From: Methylococcaceae bacterium | Lineage (GTDB): Bacteria > Pseudomonadota > Gammaproteobacteria > Methylococcales > Methylomonadaceae | Length of the DNA: 14,058 bases | NCBI GenBank assembly: GCA_030699345.1 | Contig: JAUYMX010000513.1 | Coordinates: forward strand, 1 to 14,058 | Direction of reading: 5' to 3' | Part shown: positions 1 through 5,348 of the stretch, piece by piece | Position numbering within the stretch: position 1 is the first letter of the stretch | Layout of the letters: the number at the start of each line of letters is the position of its first letter | Program-made: the position numbers and the translations under genes | Notes under the pieces: model-generated | Database searches by the model: none | The model's input: the letters and a program-made list of their open reading frames with translations, nothing else | Told to the model about the DNA's origin: nothing

Positions 1-68
1 GATTTGAGTCCACGCCCTAATTCTTGCATGGCTGAAATCAGGTTCGGGTCGTTAATCAGGTCGCTCAT
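1..68 (-). CDS. 5' end of an unidentified gene, cut by the window edge
   Basis: An ATG at 68-66 (minus strand) is preceded by a textbook ribosome binding site, AAGGAG, seven bases upstream. The frame stays open to the window edge and gives about 22 residues beginning MSDLINDPNLISAMQELGRG. This short, soluble-looking, helix-prone stretch has no signal peptide and I do not recognise the family. The strong Shine-Dalgarno site and open frame make it a credible gene start. It diverges from the metallo-beta-lactamase-like remnant to its right, so the roughly 78 bases between them should hold its promoter. Confidence 0.6.
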   Translation of the reverse strand, partial: MSDLINDPNLISAMQELGRGLK

Positions 69-145
69 TTTCTCTCCTTGGGGGCGCCGTATTTTACGGC
101 TTTGAAAATAAGCGGTTACACGGATTTATTTACACCCTCGCAATT

Positions 146-565
146 TTGTTTACGCATCATCATTTCATGGGGGCTTCCAATCAATACCGGCACCTTTGGG
201 GAACGCAAGTGTGGCTGCACAATCTGGACGCAAAACACCGTCTAGCGGCATTGTTTGATATTGACCAGCGCTTTACCGATGACTTTGTTGCCTATGGCAT
301 AGAGGCTTACCATACTGGTGGACATACCCAAGGGTTTACTTTTTACATCTATCGCGATGTTTTGTTTATCTGCGACTATGTATTTATGACCAGTGTTGGT
401 ATGTGTTTCAACCCCTACGGGCCGGTGCTGGACACTCACCAGCGTGCGCAACGGATAGTTGAAATCGTCAAGAACAAGTCCCTGAAAACGGTCTGCGGCT
501 ATAACTACATAACGAGCTTTGCCGATTGGCTGTCTGAATTTGAAGACCTTATTTCAAACTGGTGA
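146..565 (+). pseudogene. 5'-truncated metallo-beta-lactamase-fold protein remnant
   Basis: The 139-residue frame starts on a TTG with no ribosome binding site. It opens directly on what should be the middle of a metallo-beta-lactamase fold: THHHFMGAS occupies the place of the HxHxDH metal motif, TGGHTQG matches the second-motif pattern (GHTxG), and LFICDYVF matches the [L]F[x]GDxxF strand. The N-terminal strands that normally precede the first motif are missing. Open sequence runs upstream in the same frame to base 56 (ending ...TLAILFTHHH), so homology may begin a little before the TTG. The Asp and last His of motif 1 are absent and no later GHG-type motif is visible, so a standard two-metal hydrolase is unlikely. 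It is probably a decayed copy; an atypical MBL subfamily is the alternative. A palindrome follows the stop codon. Confidence 0.5.
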
Positions 566-583
566 TGCCTGGCATATCTTGAT

Positions 584-617
584 GGCAATACCTACGTAGA
601 TCTACTTAGGTATTGCC
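584..617. repeat. 34-base near-perfect palindrome after the MBL remnant
   Basis: Bases 584-600 and 601-617 are reverse complements over 17 bases with a single mismatch and no spacer (GGCAATACCTA at the outside). It starts 18 bases after the MBL remnant's stop. A run of eight T follows at 633-640, 15 bases beyond the stem, too far for a canonical intrinsic terminator. It could be a relic terminator for the MBL gene or a small repeat element. Confidence 0.55.
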
Positions 618-645
618 ACGAATTTACAGCCATTTTTTTTCTGTT

Positions 646-877
646 TACGATGCAAAACAAGTCGTCATTGTTGCCGATACCAAGAATTCTGCCGCCCTTG
701 CGTAGAAACTGATCGACACATTCAAATCCCCATCAAGATCAATAACAACCAATTGTGTGTATCTGCGAGTATCGGCATCAGCTTATTCCCTTTAGATGGC
801 TGCTCTACTGATTCCTTAATAAAAAAGCCGAAACATTGCTGTATCGGGCTAAAAAAAGAGGTCGAAACAATTATTAA
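646..877 (+). pseudogene. Decayed GGDEF (diguanylate cyclase) domain, C-terminal part
   Basis: Read across three frames, this stretch gives the C-terminal half of a GGDEF domain. The order is: VVIVADTKNSAALA, an in-frame TAG (703-705), KLIDTFK, a frame change near 728, PIKINNNQLCVSASIGISLFPLDG, STDSLIKK, a second frame change in an A-run near 820-826, then AETLLYRAKKRGRNNY and TAA (875-877). The SIGIS(x)FP and LYRAKKRGRN blocks are the typical GGDEF C-terminal strands and helix. The GGDEF signature itself is not seen; its place would be at or before base 646, where homology ends. At least one nonsense and two frameshift lesions mean it cannot encode the domain. It was likely the end of a c-di-GMP signalling protein. 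Confidence 0.8.
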
Positions 878-935
878 TATTTATCCTGATTAACCGTATT
901 TCAGTTAGGAGTGGTCATGAAAAGAATATATTTTT

Positions 936-1080
936 GTAACTATTCAGTCTTTAATCTGAGTGAGGCTATGCGTTTATTGTGTAGAGTGGATAAGCGCTAG
1001 CGCATCCACCGCATTTGCCGGATGCGCTAGCGCTTATCCAGCCTACGCATGACGGCTCGATCAAATGACTGAATAGTTAC
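936..1080. mobile_element. 145-base palindromic MITE-like element, copy 1
   Basis: The ends are perfect 14-base inverted repeats, GTAACTATTCAGTC (936-949) and GACTGAATAGTTAC (1067-1080). The centre is a perfect 20-base stem (988-1007 with 1020-1039, built on GCGCTAGCGC) with a 12-base loop, and partial complementarity between core and ends lets nearly the whole element fold as one hairpin. It encodes nothing. A second copy, about 90% alike by eye, lies reversed at 5202-5345. ATATTTTT at 928-935 matches 7 of 8 bases of GTATTTTT at 1206-1213, as expected for an 8-base target duplication if the neighbouring 121-base element is removed. Such elements are normally moved in trans by a transposase; none is encoded here. 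Confidence 0.85.
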
Positions 1081-1201
1081 GGGCACCTCGAAAAACCCTG
1101 CACTTCGACAGGCTCAGTGCGAACGGTATCTTATAAATCAACCTGTTACGTTCGTGGTGAGCTTGTCGAACCATGAATGTGACAGGTTTTTCGAGGTGCC
1201 C
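1081..1201. mobile_element. 121-base inverted-repeat element inserted in the end of the 145-base element
   Basis: Its ends are perfect 17-base inverted repeats, GGGCACCTCGAAAAACC (1081-1097) and its complement (1185-1201). The interior carries TTCGACAGGCTCAGTGCGAA and a matching CTTGTCGAACC-type arm, a repeat theme seen in many proteobacterial genomes. TTAC directly precedes (1077-1080) and follows (1202-1205) the element, giving a 4-base target duplication inside the last bases of the 145-base element. It carries no gene. Reading through it from the GTG at 1154 gives the peptide MVSLSNHE, a translated-repeat artefact that wrongly extends fae by 33 codons. Confidence 0.8.
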
Positions 1202-1205
1202 TTAC

Positions 1206-1227
1206 GTATTTTTTATATAAAAAATAC
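1206..1227. promoter_or_regulatory. 22-base perfect AT-rich palindrome in the fae leader
   Basis: GTATTTTTTAT and its exact reverse complement abut at 1216/1217, giving a perfect palindrome with no spacer. It ends 25 bases before the fae ATG and begins at the base after the TTAC duplication of the 121-base element. It could be a protein-binding site, a small cruciform or mRNA hairpin, or the sequence preference that drew the insertions. TATATAA within it resembles a -10 box, but I see no good -35 element. Confidence 0.45.
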
Positions 1228-1252
1228 TACCTGCTTATTAAGGGGATTTAAA

Positions 1253-1771
1253 ATGAAAACGCCAAAAATTGATAAAGTCTTGGTAGGTGAAGCTCTCATA
1301 GGTGATGGTGATGAATTAGCCCATATTGATCTAATCATGGGTCCCCGTGGAAGCGCCGCAGAAACAGCATTTTGCATCACTTTAACCAACCAAAAACGGG
1401 GCGATAATGCTTTATTGGCTCTGGTGGCACCCAATCTTATGGCTAAGCCCAACACCGTAATGTTCAATAAGGTTGAAATAAAAAACGAAAAACAGGTAAT
1501 TCAAATATTTGGACCAGCGGAGCGAGGCGTAGCTAAAGCTGTGACAGATAGTGTTAAAGAAGGTGTGATTCCCATGGGGGAAGCGGGAGATGTATTTATT
1601 TGTGTGGGTGTCTTTATTCATTGGGATGCCCAGGATGACTATAAAATTCAGCAGTGGAATTATGAGGCTACAAAACTTGCTATTAAACGAGCAATAGAAG
1701 AAGAGCCCAAAGTTGCCGAAGTGATAGCTCAGCAATATGTGAAACATCATCCTTTGGCAGCATACGATTAA
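1253..1771 (+). CDS. fae: Formaldehyde-activating enzyme (Fae)
   Basis: Fae catalyses condensation of formaldehyde with tetrahydromethanopterin to methylene-H4MPT, the entry step of the H4MPT formaldehyde oxidation pathway in the cytoplasm of methylotrophs. The 172-residue product matches the family's usual length. It carries the hallmark blocks: VGEALIGDGDELAHIDLIMG (about 11-30, His24 at the place of the catalytic His), PRGSAAETAFC, APNLMAKPNTVMFNKV, FGPAERGVAKAV, VGVFIHWDA, KIQQWNYEATK and a C-terminal HHPLAAYD. The ATG at 1253 is chosen because AGGGG lies seven bases upstream and the family starts here; the longer frame from 1154 is repeat-derived. It stands alone, converging on the lipoprotein gene with a 13-base hairpin between them. 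Two mobile elements lie directly upstream and probably separate it from its original promoter. Confidence 0.95.
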   Translation: MKTPKIDKVLVGEALIGDGDELAHIDLIMGPRGSAAETAFCITLTNQKRGDNALLALVAPNLMAKPNTVMFNKVEIKNEKQVIQIFGPAERGVAKAVTDSVKEGVIPMGEAGDVFICVGVFIHWDAQDDYKIQQWNYEATKLAIKRAIEEEPKVAEVIAQQYVKHHPLAAYD

Positions 1772-1786
1772 TTAAAAGGTTCACCC

Positions 1787-1818
1787 ATCTGAAATCACCG
1801 CTTTAGGTGATTTCAGAT
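1787..1818. terminator. Hairpin between convergent fae and lipoprotein genes
   Basis: A perfect 13-base stem (ATCTGAAATCACC, 1787-1799, with 1806-1818) encloses a 6-base loop. It starts 15 bases after the fae stop and ends 16 bases before the stop of the opposing lipoprotein gene. No good T-run follows for fae; on the minus strand only a short CCTTTTAATT follows. The position suggests a two-way terminator, though of non-canonical strength. Confidence 0.6.
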
Positions 1819-1834
1819 CCACCTTGGCAGTTAA

Positions 1835-2584
1835 TTAATGATGGTCGTGGCCCATTTGTGCTTGCACTTTAATTACAAAGGGGTCGTATTCTTTGTCGCC
1901 TAAGTCGGCGAAGTCGATAATGTCATAGCCGGTGGTTGCTGTCGGCTGCCAAGGTGCAGCGCTTAATGCATAGGCATTCAATAGTTCGGTGCGTTCTGAA
2001 AAGCCCTCATGCTGGCGTTCGATCAACATCGGCATCCCGAGATCCATACGCATAATGATATGCCATTGTGTTTCGGCTACTTTCCCCTGATATTCACGCG
2101 TTGGGTAACCATCCGACCATTCCAGACCGCCCGCCGTGAGTTGCGCAAGCAGTTTTGGGTCCAACAACAGCGCCAGTTTTTGCCAGGAGGGTGTGATTTC
2201 TAACATTCGCAAGTCATCATCCTGAAACTCTATAGCGCGCTTATCACCATGATACAGTTTGCGATGAATGACCGATTGACCATCGCGTTGCCACAATTCG
2301 CCCATGCTAAGTTGCGGTCTTTCAATGGTGATCTGTTGGCTGTCGCGCCAGAAACGCCAAGTGACGTTATCAGCATGTGACTCATGCTCGTGTTCATGTT
2401 CATGCTCTTCACCTTCACGGGTGGTCGTGAATTCTGCCGCAACATTGGGCAGGCTTGTCGAAGATAAATCGATGATTTTGGTAGTTGCCGAATGATTAAC
2501 TGGGGTACTGCTACAAGCGGCCAGAAAGGTCAAAACAACCAGAGCGGTCAGTTTGATTAAAATTTGGATAATAATTTTGGACAT
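1835..2584 (-). CDS. Predicted outer-membrane lipoprotein with a His-Glu repeat
   Basis: The 249-residue protein begins MSKIIIQILIKLTALVVLTFLAAC, a lipoprotein signal with lipobox LAAC and Cys24 as the lipidated residue; Ser at +2 suggests outer-membrane sorting. A low-complexity metal-binding stretch, EHEHEHEHESH, follows at about 60-70, and the protein ends GHDHH. The rest is soluble, Trp-rich and unrecognised, with conserved-looking blocks TWRFWRDSQQITIERP and DIIDFADLGDKEYDPFV. It lies 73 bases behind the alkaline phosphatase gene, whose product also has a His-rich N-terminus, so a periplasmic metal-handling (Zn) or phosphatase-associated role is possible but is inference. A strong terminator ends 26 bases before its start codon, leaving no obvious room for its own promoter. 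The Shine-Dalgarno site is weak. Confidence 0.8.
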   Translation of the reverse strand: MSKIIIQILIKLTALVVLTFLAACSSTPVNHSATTKIIDLSSTSLPNVAAEFTTTREGEEHEHEHEHESHADNVTWRFWRDSQQITIERPQLSMGELWQRDGQSVIHRKLYHGDKRAIEFQDDDLRMLEITPSWQKLALLLDPKLLAQLTAGGLEWSDGYPTREYQGKVAETQWHIIMRMDLGMPMLIERQHEGFSERTELLNAYALSAAPWQPTATTGYDIIDFADLGDKEYDPFVIKVQAQMGHDHH

Positions 2585-2610
2585 GGATTCTGCAATCTTG
2601 CGGGTAGATC

Positions 2611-2640
2611 AAAAAAATCAGGGGCGACAAGCGCCCCTGA
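2611..2640 (-). terminator. Strong intrinsic terminator behind the alkaline phosphatase gene
   Basis: On the minus strand a perfect 9-base GC-rich stem (TCAGGGGCG with CGCCCCTGA) encloses a 5-base loop and is followed at once by seven T. It begins 18 bases after the alkaline phosphatase stop codon and lies just ahead of the lipoprotein gene, so that gene would depend on read-through. Confidence 0.9.
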
Positions 2641-2657
2641 CGAGGTACAGCAAACGT

Positions 2658-4283
2658 TTAGCGACGCTTGTTAGTCCAACCTAACGCTTCAGCCATTACG
2701 TGATAAATCACGTTTTGTTCCAGGGTGCCGCGTACCAGGTAAGCGCCTGGACCGTCAGCATAGATGGCAACATCTTCACCGGCGTGAGTTTCTGAACCCA
2801 TCGGTACCGTTGCTTCCTGCAGGTAATTCGGGTTGGTAGTGTCTACCGCAGTCAAATCCGGGCGTAGTTTGCTACCGGCATAAGCTGCCGATACAGTACC
2901 TTCATTGGCAGGATTGAATTCCTTGCGTTGCAAACCGCCAGTCCAGCCTGGGCCGTTAGCATATGACAACGTAGTGTAAGGCAGACCCAGTGAATCCTTA
3001 GCAACGACTCCGTCCACTGCAGTTTTACCCAGAATCGCATTACCGCGTGATGGATAACCGGCAATGGTAAACACATGGCTATGATCGGCAGTAACCAGAA
3101 TCAATGTGTCTTTATCATTAGTTACTTCCTTGGCTTTTTTCACTGCATCCGACAGAGCAACCGTATCGGTCAACGCGCGATAAGCATTGCCAGCGTGGTG
3201 AGCGTGATCGATACGGCCGGCTTCAACCATCAGGTAGTAGCCCTTTTTGTTTTTTTGCAGGATCTTGATAGCTTTGTCGGTCATCTCCGCCAGGGATGGC
3301 TCGCCCGCTCCGTCATTAGCACGATCGGCTTCGTAACGCATGTGCGAACGCTCAAACAGGCCCAATAAATGATCGGTAGTGGCAGGATTGATGGCATCAA
3401 ACTGCGCTTGGTTCCAAATATAATCAGAATTGTTGTAGTTAGCTGTCCATTCCTGGGTCAGATCGCGGCCGTCCGCACGGCGGCCTTTTTGGCTTGGATA
3501 TTCGGGGTCGTTGATGGTGTTAGGCATAAAGTAACTGCGTCCGCCGCCCAATGCGACTTCCAGGCCATCGCCGTATGGAAATTCAAGTAATTGACGGGCA
3601 ATGTCTTTGACAGTGGCGCCAGCCGGTAGATTGCTATCGGCTTCCCAATCGCGATTGGCAATATGTGCGTAATTGACTGCCGGTGTCGCATGAGTAAAAC
3701 GGGCGGTGCTTACAACACCGGTCGACATGCCACGTTCTTCGGCACGCTCCAGAATGGTTTTAACGCTTTTCGCGGCTGTTACTTCTGCGCTTTTTTCGGT
3801 GCGTTGAATACTTTGATCTACTGAAATAGCCCCATCATTGGTTTTGATGCCCGCGACCATCGCGGTGGCAGTCGGTGCCGAATCCGACGTTTGTTGATTG
3901 GCACTGGCAGTAACCGAGAATGCCAAGTTGTTAAACTTCTCAAAACCCAAACGGTTGAATTCGCCATCGCGCCCGTTTATTTGGCCTTCCAAAATCCGCG
4001 CCGCAGTCACTGTTGATATGCCCATGCCGTCACCGACGAATAGAATCACATTTTTGGCCTTACGCAGTTCTGCTACATCCTTTTTGTTCACCAAAACAGC
4101 TTGTTCGCCAACCTTGAACCATTCTGCTGCTGAAGTAGGCACTTGATTGGATTGTTCTTGCTGGTGATGACCATGTCCTTTTTCTTGTCCGTGATGGTCG
4201 TCTGCAACCGCACCGAGCGACAATGTAACGCTGAATGCACCGACGGCCACCGCCGTCAGCTTTGGTAGTTTTTGATTTTGCAT
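2658..4283 (-). CDS. phoA: Secreted alkaline phosphatase (PhoA family)
   Basis: It hydrolyses phosphomonoesters in the periplasm or outside the cell to release phosphate. Counting from the ATG at 4283 (541 residues), a signal peptide ends near AVA|DD (about 27) and a His-rich stretch DDHHGQEKGHGHH follows. Family motifs are complete: NVILFVGDGMG (metal Asp about 85), TSDSAPTATAM (nucleophile Ser about 135), STARFTHATPA, MVEAGRIDHAHH, LVTADHSH and SETHAGEDVAIYADGP. His in FTHATPA and in DHAHH suggests the Mg-site arrangement of animal and Vibrio enzymes rather than the Asp/Lys pair of E. coli. An in-frame GTG three codons upstream (4292) is possible, but the ATG gives a normal signal peptide. 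A 12-base inverted repeat lies just upstream and a strong terminator follows. I found no clear Pho box in its 200-base upstream region. Confidence 0.95.
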   Translation of the reverse strand: MQNQKLPKLTAVAVGAFSVTLSLGAVADDHHGQEKGHGHHQQEQSNQVPTSAAEWFKVGEQAVLVNKKDVAELRKAKNVILFVGDGMGISTVTAARILEGQINGRDGEFNRLGFEKFNNLAFSVTASANQQTSDSAPTATAMVAGIKTNDGAISVDQSIQRTEKSAEVTAAKSVKTILERAEERGMSTGVVSTARFTHATPAVNYAHIANRDWEADSNLPAGATVKDIARQLLEFPYGDGLEVALGGGRSYFMPNTINDPEYPSQKGRRADGRDLTQEWTANYNNSDYIWNQAQFDAINPATTDHLLGLFERSHMRYEADRANDGAGEPSLAEMTDKAIKILQKNKKGYYLMVEAGRIDHAHHAGNAYRALTDTVALSDAVKKAKEVTNDKDTLILVTADHSHVFTIAGYPSRGNAILGKTAVDGVVAKDSLGLPYTTLSYANGPGWTGGLQRKEFNPANEGTVSAAYAGSKLRPDLTAVDTTNPNYLQEATVPMGSETHAGEDVAIYADGPGAYLVRGTLEQNVIYHVMAEALGWTNKRR

Positions 4284-4305
4284 GTATTGCACCAGAAAAT
4301 TGATT

Positions 4306-4345
4306 ACGGAACCGTCAGCTTAACTTTTCAATGTGACGGTTCCGT
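4306..4345. promoter_or_regulatory. 12-base inverted repeat in the alkaline phosphatase leader
   Basis: ACGGAACCGTCA (4306-4317) and its exact complement (4334-4345) are separated by 16 bases. The inner edge lies 22 bases upstream of the alkaline phosphatase ATG and the whole is 138 bases past the pssA stop. It may be an operator, an mRNA leader hairpin or a weak pssA terminator; no T-run follows the stem on the minus strand. GTCA occurs in the arms, but not with the 11-base spacing of a Pho box. Nothing else recognisable was seen between here and 4483. Confidence 0.5.
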
Positions 4346-4483
4346 TAAACAGTTAGCTCGATTAACTTTCAATTTTTTGAAGCATGAAAATAAAATAGGG
4401 CTGCAGCCACTATTTCACCGGCGAAATGGAAAACAGTGGTAGTCGATTGCCCTTGCTATTAATGAGAAGGCTTAGGCGAAAAC

Positions 4484-4996
4484 TCAGAATATCCGCGATA
4501 TTTTCAGCGTTGAAATCATCAAGAAACCCTGTATTAAAAAAACCAGCGGCCAATAATTCAAGCTGTCGGGAAATATGCTGAAAAGTAAGAAAAGAATTGG
4601 AAACAAAACGCCATTTACCGTAATGGGCACGCCCTCGAAACCCGACCCTTCAGAGATGTTATAACGCGCCAGTCGAAGCATACCGCAGGAGACAAAAAAC
4701 AAAGCCACGGCAATACCCAAAATACCGGGAGAGCTCATTGCGTAATATAACAATGCAGGGGCTACGCCAAACGATACCAAGTCAGACATGGAATCAATCT
4801 GTTTGCCAAACAGGTTTTTTTGGTGCAGTAAACCGGCTATTTTTCCATCCAACACATCAAACACCATCGCCAAAAACAGCAGCGCTGCGCTCAAATCATA
4901 ATGGCCATCAATAGCCAGCAGAATTGATAGGATGCCGCTGCATAGATTGCCGACAGTAAAAATATCGGCAAGTTTCATTAAGCTTAAAATTTGCAT
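4484..4996 (-). CDS. pssA: CDP-alcohol phosphatidyltransferase, PssA-like (CDP-diacylglycerol-serine O-phosphatidyltransferase)
   Basis: This membrane enzyme would transfer a phosphatidyl group from CDP-diacylglycerol to an alcohol, most likely serine, the first step to phosphatidylethanolamine. The 170-residue product has about five hydrophobic segments and the CDP-alcohol signature DVLDGKIAG...GKQIDSMSD, followed by LVSFGVAPALL, which is typical of PssA. The four signature Asp residues are present, but the usual Arg of D-G-x2-A-R is Gly. The ATG at 4996 is preferred because AGGGTG lies four bases upstream; an upstream ATG at 5017 has no ribosome binding site. It is short for PssA (commonly well over 200) but ends soon after the last helix (GFLMISTLKI), as in compact members. 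Substrate is inferred from family resemblance only; it stands apart from the neighbouring genes. Confidence 0.82.
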   Translation of the reverse strand: MQILSLMKLADIFTVGNLCSGILSILLAIDGHYDLSAALLFLAMVFDVLDGKIAGLLHQKNLFGKQIDSMSDLVSFGVAPALLYYAMSSPGILGIAVALFFVSCGMLRLARYNISEGSGFEGVPITVNGVLFPILFLLFSIFPDSLNYWPLVFLIQGFLMISTLKISRIF

Positions 4997-5063
4997 ATCG
5001 CACCCTGTAGTAAACATTTAAATGCGTATGTTGTAACAGGCGTTGGTTACAGAAATATTATTC

Positions 5064-5194
5064 GTAACTATTCGGCCGTAGGGTATTACCGGGTGGGAGC
5101 GACGCCCACGTCGCGATTTGAAACCTTCGGTCGCGACGAAGGCGTCGCTCCCACAGGGTACTTTCACAGCAACCAACTGATGCTGAATAGTGAC
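5064..5194. mobile_element. 131-base palindromic element with related ends but a different core
   Basis: The ends GTAACTATTCGGC (5064-5076) and GCTGAATAGTGAC (5182-5194) are inverted repeats with two mismatches and closely match the ends of the 144/145-base element. The core differs completely: a perfect 13-base stem TGGGAGCGACGCC (5094-5106, with 5141-5153) and an inner TCGCGA pair. Flanks TATTATTC (5056-5063) and, after removing the next element, AATTATTT share six of eight positions, a possible worn target duplication. It carries no gene. Confidence 0.7.
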
Positions 5195-5201
5195 AATTAT
5201 T

Positions 5202-5345
5202 GTAACTATTCAGTCTCTTGATCGAGCAGTCATGCGTAGGCTGGATAAGCGCTAGCGCATCCGGCAAATCCGGTGGATGCGCGTTGCTTATCCACCCTAC
5301 ATAACAAACGCATAGCCTCACTCAGATTAATGACTGAATAGTTAC
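5202..5345. mobile_element. 144-base palindromic MITE-like element, copy 2 (inverted relative to copy 1)
   Basis: The ends are the same perfect 14-base inverted repeats as copy 1 (5202-5215 and 5332-5345), and its reverse complement aligns with copy 1 throughout. One arm of the central stem has decayed (GCGCGTTGC in place of GCGCTAGCGC). A perfect 8-base direct repeat, CAATTATT, flanks it at 5194-5201 and 5346-5353. The right duplication contains the glgP stop codon (5349-5351), so it inserted at the very end of glgP without altering the protein. Its hairpin could act in glgP transcript ending or stability. Confidence 0.9.
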
Positions 5346-5348
5346 CAA

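Noticed and set aside
936..1201. CRISPR array or tandem repeat
   Set aside because: The repeats are inverted pairs of two different elements with target duplications, not regularly spaced direct repeats.
1154..1252. 33-codon N-terminal extension of fae from a GTG start
   Set aside because: It is a translation of the 121-base inverted-repeat element (MVSLSNHE...), has no ribosome binding site and is absent from the Fae family; the ATG at 1253 has AGGGG upstream.
2230..2495. Frames of 63-71 codons on both strands inside the lipoprotein gene
   Set aside because: They are shadows of the His-Glu repeat and surrounding codons, without starts supported by ribosome binding sites.
4284..4483. Pho box ahead of the alkaline phosphatase gene
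   Set aside because: GTCA occurs only within the arms of the inverted repeat, not as two direct half-sites 11 bases apart.
4991..5321. Open frames of 76 and 87 codons between pssA and glgP
   Set aside because: Both are readings through the two palindromic elements, with no ribosome binding site and no recognisable protein features.
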